Assembly: GCA_946567425.1 (NCBI GenBank)
Contig: CAMNXF010000007.1
Location: 1 to 64,000 of the forward strand
DNA: 64,000 nucleotides
Direction: 5' to 3'
Origin: an uncultured Clostridia bacterium
GTDB taxonomy: Bacteria; Bacillota; Clostridia; Oscillospirales; Ruminococcaceae
A program made the position numbers and the translations under genes. Positions 1-9,945 of this stretch are shown here, piece after piece. The notes beneath the pieces were generated by a model that was not told the origin of the DNA, did no database searches, and was given only the letters and a program-made list of their open reading frames with translations. Numbering within the stretch: position 1 is the stretch's first letter; every line of letters starts with the position of its first letter.

Positions 1-60
1 TTTCCTATTCTTGCTCAACATTTCTCTTCACCTCTATTTCTATTATACTTCATCTGTATT

Positions 61-130
61 TAAAAAGCCAGCCTTTCGGCTGACTTTTTCGACAGGCTGA
101 AACGGCATTGCAAGAATGCCGCTTTTTTCT
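61..130 (+). terminator. tandem hairpins, probable terminators of an upstream gene
   Basis: An imperfect hairpin at about 65-88 is followed by a clean one: CGGCATT (103-109), loop GCAAG, AATGCCG (115-121), then a T-run. It should end a rightward transcript entering from the left edge of the window. Confidence 0.6.
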
Positions 131-554
131 TAGCTCCAAAAAACTGTTTCCTTTCCTCAAAAAAATACATTTTAATTAAGTATAAAAAATTGCACAAAGA
201 AGTAAAAATAATTACTATTTTTATAGTATTTTTTTTGACAAGGACAGTGTCCGTGAGAAAACAGAAAATGTCCTTGCTAAAAAAAGCCTCACATTTTCAC
301 AAAATGACAAAAAACGCCCGAAAAGTTTTGACAAAACCCTTGGGCATATCTTTTATAAAATTTCGCGCTCATGCAAGAAAATTCAGCGTGGTTAAGCCAA
401 AAATTCAGGATTTTCGTATATTTTGCTGCTTATTTTACTTCTTGGGTTCTGCTTGTCAAATAGCACAAACACCCACCCTTTCGGCAAATTCAACAAAGAT
501 CTCTTTGTTTTTTGATTAAAAATGTCAATAATTACATTTTATGTGATTTCGTTA
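131..554. other. AT-rich intergenic stretch with no supported gene
   Basis: About 420 bases of AT-rich DNA lie between the terminator and the promoter of the chemoreceptor gene. The only sizeable open frame (190-519) has no ribosome binding site, a basic low-complexity composition and no recognisable domain. I see nothing else here. Confidence 0.5.
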
Positions 555-583
555 TTTACAAATCAGTCCAAATAATATATAAT
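555..583 (+). promoter_or_regulatory. promoter of the chemoreceptor gene
   Basis: TTTACA (555-560), a 17-base spacer and a perfect TATAAT (578-583). It lies 36 bases before the ATG, whose ribosome binding site is AAAGGAG (604-610). Confidence 0.7.
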
Positions 584-618
584 ATACTTAGGAATAAATT
601 GGCAAAGGAGAAAACTTT

Positions 619-2508
619 ATGAACGTTTCAATAAGGAAAACCATTTTGCGGAGCATAATTTTAAGCGGCATTCTGGCGCTTGTGGCTATGGGAATTTTAA
701 GCTATGTAACGCAGGTGTCGTTTTCAAAGTATTCGTTAATGCAAACGGCGGAGGTGAGGATATCCGACGCTAAGGAGCGATTGGCGCAAAGCAGCAGCGA
801 GATTGCGGAGCTTACGGAGAACCTTAACGCCGAATATCTGAGCAAGGCGAAAATGTTCTCGCAGATCATAAGTGCAAACCCTGCAGTTCTGGAGGACGCG
901 GACAAGCTCGAACAGATAAGGGTTCAGATGGGCGTTGACGAGCTGCACGTCACCGACGAGGACGGAGTTATCCGATGGGGCACGGTCGAGGGGTATTTCG
1001 GCTTTGACTTTAAAACCTCTGAGCAGACCAAGCCGTTTTTGCCGATACTCACCGACAGCACGTTTGAGCTAGCACAGGAGCCTACCCCCAACGGAGCCGA
1101 GGGAAAGCTGTTTCAATACATAAGCGTTTCAAGATACGACAAACCGGGTATCGTTCAGGTCGGAATGGAGCCCGTGCGGCTTTCCGACGCGCTTCAGAAC
1201 AGTCAGCCCAACGCCGTGCTCAGCGGACTTACCGTCGGTCAGGACGGCACAATGTTCGCCGTAAACAAAGCCGACTTTACCCTTCTCGCGTACAAGGACT
1301 CTTCGAAAATAGGAACCTCGGCAGCGGCGATCGGTATCAACGATAAAATGCTAAATATGGGCGAGGGCAAGATCAAATCAGTGCGCGTTGACGGCGCAAA
1401 GTACTATATGTGCGTTTCGGAGTACGGCGACTACTTTATCGGAACGCTTATTCCCGTGTCCGAAGCGACAAATCAGACCTTGGCGCTTACGGTGATAATT
1501 GTGCTGACTACGCTCATCATTATCGCGATATTGTCCTATATTACGATAACGACTGTCAACAAGAGCATTATCGCAAAGCTGAACGTTATCCGCGAAGATA
1601 TGAGACAGATCTCCACAGGCAACGCCGATATCAGGGTCAACGTAAGAACCTGCAGCGAGTTTAACGATCTCAGCGATGGCATAAACGGAATGCTAGACAG
1701 CATAAGCGTGCAGATGCAAGAGACAAATCGGCTGAACTCCTCTATGGAATCGCTGCTCAGCGAGGTCTCCAATACCGCACAGAGCATAAACAGCCACTCC
1801 GAGGTCATGCAGGATGTTTCAAGGAAAATCTCCGAGGGCTCGTCCGCGCAAGCTGATACCGTTCGCGAGATCCACGACGCGTTCGAGGCTATCGCAAACG
1901 AGGTCCGCGACAGCGCCAAGACCGCCGAGGAAGCAAGCGGCATATCCCGCGACGCACATGATATGCTAAGCGGAAGCGTCAAGGACATGGAAAATATGAA
2001 GGAAGCCATGACGCAGATTACCGAGTATTCTGAGAAAATCGAATCCATTGTCAAGACGATTGAGGACATTGCGTTCCAGACCAATATACTCGCTCTCAAC
2101 GCGGCTATCGAGGCGGCGAGAGCGGGCGAAAACGGCAAGGGCTTCGCGGTCGTTGCGGACGAGGTGCGCAACCTTGCCACCAAATCCGCCGAGGCGGCAA
2201 AAAATACCACTCAGCTCATTTCCGAGACCATGAACGCGGTCGAAAACGGCAACGTTATCGCACGGCAGGCAGCAGAAGCCTTGCAGAGTACGATTGAGGG
2301 TATCGAAAAAAGCGTCGACCTTGTCGGAGAGATCGCAAAGGCTTCCGACAAACAGGCAGACGACGTTAATAACGCAATGGGCAGTATGCAGCGTATCACC
2401 GAGGTCGCGCAGAGAAATTCAGATATTTCCCGAGAGGCGCACGACACCGCAAACAAGCTCGATTCCGAGGTCGCATCGCTCACTGCGCTTATCGCTGCGG
2501 GCAAGTAA
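619..2508 (+). CDS. methyl-accepting chemotaxis protein
   Basis: A transmembrane chemoreceptor (629 residues) that would pass ligand signals to CheA/CheW. Seen: an N-terminal membrane segment (about 12-32), an extracellular region of about 250 residues in the position and size of a dCache sensor, a second membrane segment (about 288-312), a HAMP-like region (about 315-370), and a long helical signalling domain. The conserved hairpin tip is visible at about residues 485-530 ([15 protein letters not shown], then [13 protein letters not shown]). The start is fixed by AAAGGAG eight bases upstream. It is monocistronic, with no chemotaxis or flagellar gene nearby. The ligand cannot be read from the sequence. 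Confidence 0.93.
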   Translation: MNVSIRKTILRSIILSGILALVAMGILSYVTQVSFSKYSLMQTAEVRISDAKERLAQSSSEIAELTENLNAEYLSKAKMFSQIISANPAVLEDADKLEQIRVQMGVDELHVTDEDGVIRWGTVEGYFGFDFKTSEQTKPFLPILTDSTFELAQEPTPNGAEGKLFQYISVSRYDKPGIVQVGMEPVRLSDALQNSQPNAVLSGLTVGQDGTMFAVNKADFTLLAYKDSSKIGTSAAAIGINDKMLNMGEGKIKSVRVDGAKYYMCVSEYGDYFIGTLIPVSEATNQTLALTVIIVLTTLIIIAILSYITITTVNKSIIAKLNVIREDMRQISTGNADIRVNVRTCSEFNDLSDGINGMLDSISVQMQETNRLNSSMESLLSEVSNTAQSINSHSEVMQDVSRKISEGSSAQADTVREIHDAFEAIANEVRDSAKTAEEASGISRDAHDMLSGSVKDMENMKEAMTQITEYSEKIESIVKTIEDIAFQTNILALNAAIEAARAGENGKGFAVVADEVRNLATKSAEAAKNTTQLISETMNAVENGNVIARQAAEALQSTIEGIEKSVDLVGEIAKASDKQADDVNNAMGSMQRITEVAQRNSDISREAHDTANKLDSEVASLTALIAAGK

Positions 2509-2817
2509 TTAAAAAATACCGCAAGTCCATAATTCATTGCCGCTTGGCGCGTAAGCACGGGCGGCTTGATTTTTACCGTTCCCGTGCGCGAATAAGTAAA
2601 AAACAGTCAAAATTTGTGCAAAATGCTTATTGAAATTTGGTGAAAAATATGGTATTATGCTAATAATAAGCAGTGTTAGTTAGTATATTAAATAAGTATA
2701 ACGGCACTGCACCGCTCTTTGACCCTTTCAAAGAGACTACACGCACTACAGAGACAAGAGAAAAAGGCATGCAATATTTGCTGCCCTCGTTTCTCTCCAT
2801 GGGGAAAGGACAATTTT
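2509..2817. other. intergenic region and long structured 5' leader of the M60 protease gene
   Basis: This gap holds an inverted repeat (GCACGGG 2555-2561 and CCCGTGC 2581-2587) without a T-run, then a promoter, then a leader of about 150 bases. The leader contains a hairpin (CTCTTTGA, 5-base loop, TCAAAGAG at about 2715-2735) and a possible weaker pairing of GAGAAA with TTTCTC nearer the start codon. I do not recognise a known riboswitch. Confidence 0.5.
2630..2658 (+). promoter_or_regulatory. promoter of the dockerin/M60 protease gene
   Basis: TTGAAA (2630-2635), 17-base spacer, TATTAT (2653-2658). The resulting 5' UTR would be about 150 bases. Confidence 0.65.
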
Positions 2818-5800
2818 ATGAAACACAGGGTGAAAAGGCTGACGTCCGCAGCCGCGGCGCTGATGTTCGCGGTTCAGGCTAACTGTGCGGTTTTCGCGGA
2901 GAACGCGGAAAGCGCTGCTGCGGACGCTTATACGGGACAGGTGAACGTTTCGATAGCCTCCGCGCTCGCTATGACAGGCGACGTGGACTTTACGGCTGAG
3001 CTTTCGGGGAACACTCAAAAAATTACGCTCGATGGTGACAGCGGCGGCGAAGCTTGCTTTACCAATCTCGCAGAAGGGAAGTATGAGCTGAAAGTCACTG
3101 CCAACGGCTTTGCGGATTATATTCAGACTGTGAATGTTGGCAGCCAGGCTGCTAACGTTTGCTTGATGACAGGGTTTGCGGAGGGTATCGACTATCAAAG
3201 AGGACCGCACCCGGGCGCGCTGCTCATCGGTGACGTCAACAACGACGGCATGATCGACGATAAGGATAGACAGCAGCTCACCAACGCGGTGGACGGCGGC
3301 AGCACGGACGGTCTCGTCGACCTTAACGGCGACGGCGAGTTCAACCTCGTCGACCTCGAGTATCTCGCAAAGGGCTACAACGTGGACGACACGCACGCGG
3401 TCTCCGAGACGATAATACCGTCGACGGTCATTTCGCCGTCGGCGGGAGAAGGAACGCTAGTTGAGGGCAGCCTTGACGACCTGTTTATCAACAAGGGTAA
3501 CGTGAAGTTGAGCGCAGCGAATGGTGCGATCTCGGACAACGACCCCGTTTCGCTGGAGTTCGAGATAACTGACAAGACGGCTGCGCAAGCGGACGGTATC
3601 GTTATTTCCGTTGCGGAGGATAACCCCGTTGCAAAGGCTCAGCTTGAAATTGATTATGTTGATGAAAACGGCGCGGAGGCAACTCAGATCGCGCTTGTTG
3701 AGGATGGAGTTCATCATCTGCTCGACAGTGAAGATGTTCTCGTTGAGGTTGACGGGCATGGGAACATACATATCAACCTCGGCTCTCAGATTGCGGTTAA
3801 AAAGGTGACGTTTAAGATTTTCGGCATGAAGAAAGACAACACGCTTGCCGAAATTTCCTCCGTTGAGTTCGTTAACGGCATGGAGAACAAGATTTCCGAG
3901 CCCGCGACCGATATTCCCGAGGGGCTTTTGGCTGAGATCGGCGACAAGCAATTTGTTCTCAAATGGAATTCTTGTGTGAACGTAACGGGCTATGAGGTCG
4001 AGGTAACTCTCAACGGACGCTCCGAGCTTTACAGGGTGACAGGCAACTCGATCAGCGTTTCGTCGTTCGGCACTTCGGAGCTTGTGAACGGCACAACATA
4101 CTCCGCAAAAGTACAGTCTGTGAACGGCGCATGGAGAAGCGGCTGGAGCGATTCGGTGAACGTTACTCCGAAGGCCTCCAAAAAACCTCTAAAGCCTGAC
4201 GGACTGAACGCTGTCGGCGGATATAAGAGTATAAAAGCATCTTGGAAAAAGACCGAAGATGCAAATAAATACAATCTTTACTACAAGAAATCCGGCGACA
4301 GCGAGTTCACAAAGATCGCCGATATCTCCGCTACAAGCTATACGATATCCGAGTTGGATGACAAGACGAAGTACACGCTTTACGTTACTGCGCTGAATGA
4401 ACTTGGCGAGAGCGGTCCGTCGCTGTCGGCAGTCGCGGAGACTACCGACATAAATCCGCCCGAAATGCCGAAATTCAACCTTATAAACACGGGTGAAAAG
4501 GGCGAAAAGGGCGCGCATATCGTTGACGCGTCGCATAATTACGGCGAGATGATAGACAGCACTCTCGACGACGATAAGAGCGCCTGGGGCACGGTCGACC
4601 ACGACGCTGCATCGTACTACTACCGCAATACGTGGGACGACGGCGGCTACAACAATATCGGCGACCACGGGTTGTACTACGAGTTTGACGGCGTTTACGA
4701 TATGCAGCGGATTGCGCTCTATGAGTCCGTTTACGGCAGTCCCGAGTTTTTCTACGCGCGCGTCAATTATTGGGACGGAGACGGAAATAAGACTGAGCTT
4801 GGCAGACTCTCCGTTTCCAAAAAGTTCGACAGCGAGGGACGGAAGTATTTTCAGATAGATCTTCCGAAAAAGATATCCGCGGAGCGTATTCAGATTGCGC
4901 TTGCAAACTATGTGTCGAGCGGACATATCAATATTGCGGAGGTGTATTTTTACCGTTATGACAGCATTGCGGACGACATCATGGCGCTGTACGAGGACGA
5001 TCTGCACCTTGTGCTGAGAGACGACGTAAATCAGTCCGATATTGACGCGCTGCGCAAGCGCATAAATACTCCCGACCCCGCTTGCGGAGAGCTTAATCCC
5101 GACAGGGAACTTCTCGAACGCGAGCTGAAAAACGCTGAGGATATCCTCAACTGCAAAAATTTGAATGCTCCGGTTTATATTCACAGTTCTATAACAACTA
5201 ACGATGTGAACAGAGGCTTTGGCGGTCTGAACGCTTGGCAGCCTGTCGGTGTTACTGCGGCGGCCGGTGAGACTGTCACAGTCTACGTTGGTCACAACAC
5301 TAAGAAGACGGGCGACAGCACCAATCTTCAACTTGTCGCTACGCAGTATCACGCAGAGTCGGGCTCGGTCGCGAGAGCGGTCTGCTCGCTCAAGATGGGC
5401 GTAAACATTATTGACATTCCCAAGCTCTGGACCGTTGACAAGGAATCGGGCGGCGCGCTGTACGTTCAGTACACAGGCAGCAACGCGAACGACCGTTACG
5501 CTGTGAGGGTGAGCGGCGGCGTTAAGGTGCCGATACTCGACCTATACGGAGTTTCCGACGAAGCGGAAAGGCTGGAAAGAACAGAGGTTTATATGACCGA
5601 GCTTGCGGATTACACAACACGGCTGGAAACTCTTCACGCCGAAAATCATGCGACTTCGTCCAACAAAAACGTGAACGCTTACGCTTATGAGGCGCAGAAC
5701 TGCATTCTGGGCGCTTCGGACATTCTGCTTGACGATATGCTGCTGTCGCTCCCTGCGGCGCAGATACTCGCGGGAGCCGGCTCTGGCAGCGCAGTTGAAA

Positions 5801-7845
5801 GAGCTGCGAAAGCCGTTACTTCACTCGATGCAATGCAAGAGATGATGAACCTGTTCTATCAGCACAAGGGGCTGAACAAAAATGCGTCGGAGGCGATTAA
5901 TACTTTCCCCAAGGGTCATCTTAATATACGCTATCAAAGAATGTTCGCGAACGCATTTATGTATGCCGCAGGCAACCACATCGGCATTGAGTGGGGTTCT
6001 TGCCCCGGTATGCTCTCGTGCGGCTCTGTGGAATTCGACGATAACGGCAAATATATTAGCGGCAATTACTTCGGCTGGGGTATCGGTCACGAGATAGGTC
6101 ACTGCATAAATCAGGGTTGCTATGCCGTTGCCGAGATAACCAACAACTACTTTGCGCAGCTCGCACAGGCTAAGGATACTAATGACGGAATGCGCTTTAA
6201 CTACAAGAATATCTATGACAAGGTAACCTCGCGCACTCTCGGAAATTCGTCCAACCTCGCGACGCAGCTCGGTATGTACTGGCAGCTGCATGCGGCTTAC
6301 GATAAGGAATACAACTACAAGACGTTCAACGACCGCATGGAGCAGCTTAAGAGCTTGTTCTACGCGAGGGTTGACACATATGCGCGTACTCCCTCGGATG
6401 CTCCCGCTCCCGACGGAATTGCGCTTACGCTGAGCGGCGGCACGGATCAGTGCCTTATGCGGCTTGCTTGCGCGGCTGCCGAAAAGAACGTACTGGAATT
6501 TTTCGAGCGCTGGGGCAAAATACCCGACAGCGCTACTGTGAAGTATGCGGAGCAGTTCCCCGACGAGGAACGCGCAATTTACTACGCGGACGATAATTCG
6601 CGCGTTTACCGCATAAACCACCCCGACGGCGGCTTTCTTGGAACAAACAGTGATGTGAACGCGGTTGGCGGCGGTACTTCCGCAGCTCCCGCAAACGGAA
6701 ACGCTTATCAGATCAATCTTACGCTTGAAAGCGTGAACATTCCCGAGGATGAACTACTGGGCTTTGAGATAATTCGCTGTACGACGGCGGAGGGTCGCGT
6801 TCAGCACGAGGCGGTCGGGTTCACGACCGAAAACACGTTCACGGACTACGCTGCAGGACTTAACAACCGCGTGGTTACCTACGAGATAGTTGCTGTGGAT
6901 AAGTATCTTTACCGCTCCGCTCCGTTGGCGCTTGATCCTATCAAGATAACCGACGACGGAAGTCTCAACAAGAGCGGCTGGACGGCAAGCGCTTCGGGTA
7001 TCAAGGCGGACGGCATTATCACAAGCACAGGAGACGACAGCTCTCCATGCGACCCCGAGCCTGTTGACCCTGTTATCCGCACGATCGACGGCAATTCGGC
7101 AACGGTTTATACGGGCAGTGCCGCTGCGGGTGCGGAAATAATCTTCGAGCTGAACAAGCAGGAGACAATCTCGGGCTTCAAGTACGTCGGAAACTCGCTG
7201 AACTACACTCTTATGGTTCGCGAGAACGGAACGTGGCGCAATGCCGCAGATGGCTCGCTCGACGGCAATAAGACCGTATGGTTTGAGAATGCTGACAGAA
7301 AATACGTAAGCACCTACAAAGCGGACGCCGTGAAGCTGGTGATTAACAGCGCGGCTGATATTTCTATCGCGGAATTTGATCTGCTGGGAGCAAGCGGCGA
7401 CAACGTTGACTTCAGACGCGCAGGCGACGGCACTCCCGCTGTGGGTATACTTACAGACGATTACAGATTTGCCGAAGGCGCAGTTATTCCCAAGGGCTCT
7501 CTGGTATTCACGGGAACGTTCAAGGGTAACCCCGCATACAACGTCGTAATGCTGTTCGATCAGAACGGCGACGTTGTGGGCAGCATCACCGATGACGGTA
7601 GCCTGAACGCGGAGCAGATAATCCTCGCCGACGACCCCGAGGACGGATTTATCGGAAACGTTTCAGACGGCACTTGGATATACTGGACAGATACGACGGC
7701 GCTTGACTATGTGAGCAAGGTTCGCGCAGAGCTTTACCGCGTAAACGACGCGCTCACGAACGAGGGCGAAAGACTTGTAAGCGATTCGTTCTTTATCGAT
7801 ATTCCGAGCGATATTCCGAATATCACCCTCGGAAGTAATTCTTGA
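2818..7845 (+). CDS. secreted M60-like zinc metallopeptidase with dockerin-like, fibronectin III and discoidin-like modules
   Basis: A secreted protein of 1675 residues. The start at 2818 follows GGGAAAGGA and gives a signal peptide (basic MKHRVKR, hydrophobic core, cleavage near residue 27). Reading in order: a small beta domain (about 35-120); a dockerin-like duplicated Ca2+ loop (about 135-188, GDVNNDGMIDDKDRQ and then DLNGDGEFNLVDLEYL); a beta domain; two fibronectin III-like repeats (about 370-545); an F5/8 C-like region (about 560-715); and the peptidase region (about 780-1270). The zinc motif HEIGH is at 1091-1095, followed by AEITNNYF, which fits the second-shell Glu segment of M60/enhancin-type enzymes. 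Further fibronectin-like and discoidin-like regions follow. M60 peptidases commonly cleave mucin-type glycoproteins. That substrate is an inference here. Confidence 0.85.
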   Translation: MKHRVKRLTSAAAALMFAVQANCAVFAENAESAAADAYTGQVNVSIASALAMTGDVDFTAELSGNTQKITLDGDSGGEACFTNLAEGKYELKVTANGFADYIQTVNVGSQAANVCLMTGFAEGIDYQRGPHPGALLIGDVNNDGMIDDKDRQQLTNAVDGGSTDGLVDLNGDGEFNLVDLEYLAKGYNVDDTHAVSETIIPSTVISPSAGEGTLVEGSLDDLFINKGNVKLSAANGAISDNDPVSLEFEITDKTAAQADGIVISVAEDNPVAKAQLEIDYVDENGAEATQIALVEDGVHHLLDSEDVLVEVDGHGNIHINLGSQIAVKKVTFKIFGMKKDNTLAEISSVEFVNGMENKISEPATDIPEGLLAEIGDKQFVLKWNSCVNVTGYEVEVTLNGRSELYRVTGNSISVSSFGTSELVNGTTYSAKVQSVNGAWRSGWSDSVNVTPKASKKPLKPDGLNAVGGYKSIKASWKKTEDANKYNLYYKKSGDSEFTKIADISATSYTISELDDKTKYTLYVTALNELGESGPSLSAVAETTDINPPEMPKFNLINTGEKGEKGAHIVDASHNYGEMIDSTLDDDKSAWGTVDHDAASYYYRNTWDDGGYNNIGDHGLYYEFDGVYDMQRIALYESVYGSPEFFYARVNYWDGDGNKTELGRLSVSKKFDSEGRKYFQIDLPKKISAERIQIALANYVSSGHINIAEVYFYRYDSIADDIMALYEDDLHLVLRDDVNQSDIDALRKRINTPDPACGELNPDRELLERELKNAEDILNCKNLNAPVYIHSSITTNDVNRGFGGLNAWQPVGVTAAAGETVTVYVGHNTKKTGDSTNLQLVATQYHAESGSVARAVCSLKMGVNIIDIPKLWTVDKESGGALYVQYTGSNANDRYAVRVSGGVKVPILDLYGVSDEAERLERTEVYMTELADYTTRLETLHAENHATSSNKNVNAYAYEAQNCILGASDILLDDMLLSLPAAQILAGAGSGSAVERAAKAVTSLDAMQEMMNLFYQHKGLNKNASEAINTFPKGHLNIRYQRMFANAFMYAAGNHIGIEWGSCPGMLSCGSVEFDDNGKYISGNYFGWGIGHEIGHCINQGCYAVAEITNNYFAQLAQAKDTNDGMRFNYKNIYDKVTSRTLGNSSNLATQLGMYWQLHAAYDKEYNYKTFNDRMEQLKSLFYARVDTYARTPSDAPAPDGIALTLSGGTDQCLMRLACAAAEKNVLEFFERWGKIPDSATVKYAEQFPDEERAIYYADDNSRVYRINHPDGGFLGTNSDVNAVGGGTSAAPANGNAYQINLTLESVNIPEDELLGFEIIRCTTAEGRVQHEAVGFTTENTFTDYAAGLNNRVVTYEIVAVDKYLYRSAPLALDPIKITDDGSLNKSGWTASASGIKADGIITSTGDDSSPCDPEPVDPVIRTIDGNSATVYTGSAAAGAEIIFELNKQETISGFKYVGNSLNYTLMVRENGTWRNAADGSLDGNKTVWFENADRKYVSTYKADAVKLVINSAADISIAEFDLLGASGDNVDFRRAGDGTPAVGILTDDYRFAEGAVIPKGSLVFTGTFKGNPAYNVVMLFDQNGDVVGSITDDGSLNAEQIILADDPEDGFIGNVSDGTWIYWTDTTALDYVSKVRAELYRVNDALTNEGERLVSDSFFIDIPSDIPNITLGSNS

Positions 7846-7876
7846 CGGAATATCGGGAAAGGAACGGTAAATAATA

Positions 7877-9094
7877 GTGTTTAAAGTGAATTTGAAATAC
7901 GGTCTGCTTGCAGTTATCACGGCGCTTATGTGCTGCGCCGCGGCGTTCGGAACGGGCGTTTTCGCGGCTGCGGCGCAGTCCGTAAAGCTAAGCGCGAATG
8001 GCGGAGAAGCGGTGCTTGTTATGGATTTTCCGCAGGCTGCCGCCGAGGAAATAGCTTCAATGCAGATTTCGCTTGTCGTTTCGGACGGCGCGGACGTTGA
8101 GTTTGTTCCGGACAGCGGACTGTCCGCGAAGATCGTCGAGAGTCGTTATCATGAAGATACGGGCGTGCTTACGGTCTATCTTGCGGGTACAAAAGCGCTC
8201 TTTTTGGAGAACGCTCCGCTTACGGTCGGCAGGATAAAGCTCAATGAAAGCAACGTCTCGGCAAACGTCAGCGTAAAGGAGGGTTCAATAAAATTCGTAA
8301 GGGGCAGCGATCTTGTGACCCCGAGCGGCGACGTTGCATATCCGAATGCGGTGACTATTTCGACGGGCGGTTCGTCGTCAAATAAGCCGTCGTCTCCGTC
8401 CTCCTCGTCAACGCCCCCTTCAACAAAGCCGTCGTCTTCATCGTCTTCATCGTCGGCGGCTCCGAGCGTTCCGGGTTATTCCGAACCTCCCGAAAGCACA
8501 AGCTCCTCAGACAAAACCGAACCCGTTGTCGTACCCGTTGAGCCCGCCGATATGTCCGCGCTTACAGACGCGGTGAACAGAGCGGGCGGCTATAAGCGCG
8601 CCGATTACACCGAGGAAAGCTACGGTACGCTCGCTGAGGTGCTGAAAAAGGCTGAGACGGTGCTCTCGGACAAGGGTGCTTCTCAGGAGGAGGTCGATGA
8701 AGCGCTACTGGTGCTTGAAAACGCGATCGGTATGCTTATCCTCGCCAACAACGCTCCCTCGGGAACGGACAGTTATGTCAGCAGCGGTACGTCGTCGACA
8801 GTTTCGGACGGCGGAGAGAGTTCTTCAAGTTCGGGAAGTTCGTCAGCAGCTGATCCGGAAAAGCCATCGAGCAGCGGCAGCACTGACAACAGCGGATCTC
8901 CGTCGAACAGCGGCGGACAGTCGGTCAGCGATAATTCGTCCGATAGCTCCACGGTTTTTGGCACAAGCAGGAACGAGAGCTCCGAAGCGCAAAAGTCCGA
9001 CAATACCGCGGTGATGTGGATAGTCATTGTAATGGTCGTGCTCGCCGTTGCTGCAGTGGCGCTTATCGTGGCTATCAAGTTCAAAAAAAAGTAA
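7877..9094 (+). CDS. membrane-anchored Ser-rich surface protein with a cohesin-like domain
   Basis: 405 residues, starting with GTG after GGAAAGGAACGG and 31 bases behind the dockerin protease, so probably co-transcribed. Order: signal peptide (about 1-32); a beta-rich domain (about 35-155) whose pattern (paired strands, SMQISLVV, LTVYLAG, LTVGRIKL) resembles cohesin modules; a Ser/Pro-rich linker (about 160-215); a helical FIVAR-like segment of about 70 residues (DALTDAVNRAGGY to ALLVLENAIGML); a second Ser-rich linker; a membrane helix (about 378-400); and the tail KFKKK. The architecture is that of a cell-surface anchor. The cohesin call is weak at the sequence level but fits the dockerin neighbour. 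Confidence 0.7.
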   Translation: MFKVNLKYGLLAVITALMCCAAAFGTGVFAAAAQSVKLSANGGEAVLVMDFPQAAAEEIASMQISLVVSDGADVEFVPDSGLSAKIVESRYHEDTGVLTVYLAGTKALFLENAPLTVGRIKLNESNVSANVSVKEGSIKFVRGSDLVTPSGDVAYPNAVTISTGGSSSNKPSSPSSSSTPPSTKPSSSSSSSSAAPSVPGYSEPPESTSSSDKTEPVVVPVEPADMSALTDAVNRAGGYKRADYTEESYGTLAEVLKKAETVLSDKGASQEEVDEALLVLENAIGMLILANNAPSGTDSYVSSGTSSTVSDGGESSSSSGSSSAADPEKPSSSGSTDNSGSPSNSGGQSVSDNSSDSSTVFGTSRNESSEAQKSDNTAVMWIVIVMVVLAVAAVALIVAIKFKKK

Positions 9095-9135
9095 CAAAAA
9101 ATTAACGGCGCGTTTTCAACGCAGAGCAAAAAGTT

Positions 9136-9174
9136 ACAGGCTGTCGTTGTTGATAAATGACAGCCTGTTTTTTG
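9136..9174 (+). terminator. terminator of the protease/anchor operon
   Basis: A 10-base-pair stem, ACAGGCTGTC (9136-9145) with GACAGCCTGT (9159-9168), 13-base loop, followed by TTTTTT. Confidence 0.85.
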
Positions 9175-9208
9175 ATTTGCTACAAAAACATATAATGTGC
9201 AAATGGCT

Positions 9209-9913
9209 TCACTCCACGTCGAACCTTGCACGCAGCTTTTCCAACGCGCGCTTTTCTATCCGTGAGATATACGAACGCGATATGCCGAGCTGCTTTGCGA
9301 TCTCCCGCTGAGTAAGCGGCTTGCATACGCTGCCGTCAGCGTCGGTCACGCCGTAGCGCTTGCAGATGATCTCGCGCTCGCGGTCGTCGAGTTCTTCTTC
9401 AATGAATTTGTACAGTTTTTCGGAATTGATCTTAAGTTCAACATCGTTTTCAACGTTTACTCCGCTGCTGAAAATATCCGCGATTGTAAGCGAGTTTCCC
9501 TCGCTATCGCTTTCTATCGGGTCGTTTATGTACACCTCGGTGAGTTGGTGTTTTATCTTGCGGAAGTACATTTTTATCTGGTTATCAATGCATTTTGACG
9601 CATAAGTGCTGAACTGATTTCCTTTCTGATAGTCAAACGTTTCCGCGGCTCGGATCAAGCCTATCGTTCCGATAGAAACAAGGTCGTCCGCATCCTTTGC
9701 CTCAGGATAGTTTTTCTTGACAATATACGCAACAAGCCGCATATTGTGAATTATCAGCTTGTCACGCGCCTTGTCATCGCCTTGCGCGATTTGCCGAATG
9801 CACTCCGCTTCCTCTTTTTGGGTAAGCTGTTTCGGAAACAAATTTTTCCGTTCAAAGTGCAGACCGAAAAATAGCAAATTTTCCAACGCCAGTTTTAAAA
9901 GCAGAACCCCCAT
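9209..9913 (-). CDS. sigK: RNA polymerase sporulation sigma factor, sigma-K type
   Basis: A late mother-cell sigma factor (234 residues). An N-terminal pro-like hydrophobic stretch (MGVLLLKLALENLLFFGLHF) precedes region 2 (HNMRLVAYIVKK, DLVSIGTIGLIRA, STYASKCIDNQI) and region 4 (DDREREIICKRYGV, then a helix-turn-helix QREIAKQLGISRSYISRIEK). The DPIESDSEGN segment between regions 2 and 4 matches sigma-K better than sigma-E. The gene is uninterrupted, so there is no skin-type element. The ATG follows GGAGG and lies only 32 bases from the divergent acetyltransferase, so its promoter must lie inside that gene. Spore genes elsewhere in the window fit this role. Sigma-E is the alternative. Confidence 0.85.
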   Translation of the reverse strand: MGVLLLKLALENLLFFGLHFERKNLFPKQLTQKEEAECIRQIAQGDDKARDKLIIHNMRLVAYIVKKNYPEAKDADDLVSIGTIGLIRAAETFDYQKGNQFSTYASKCIDNQIKMYFRKIKHQLTEVYINDPIESDSEGNSLTIADIFSSGVNVENDVELKINSEKLYKFIEEELDDREREIICKRYGVTDADGSVCKPLTQREIAKQLGISRSYISRIEKRALEKLRARFDVE

Positions 9914-9945
9914 AAAATTACCTCCGCACAGAAAAGGAGCAGAAT

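Noticed and set aside
190-519. 109-residue open frame at the left end
   Set aside because: No ribosome binding site, Lys/Phe-rich low-complexity translation from AT-rich DNA, no domain.
2659-2817. c-di-GMP riboswitch in the protease leader
   Set aside because: The conserved core of GEMM-I is not present; only simple hairpins are visible.
4189-5352. 387-residue frame on the minus strand
   Set aside because: Antisense within the M60 protease gene; no ribosome binding site or domain.
9209-9913. skin-type insertion in sigK
   Set aside because: The gene is one uninterrupted frame with all sigma regions.
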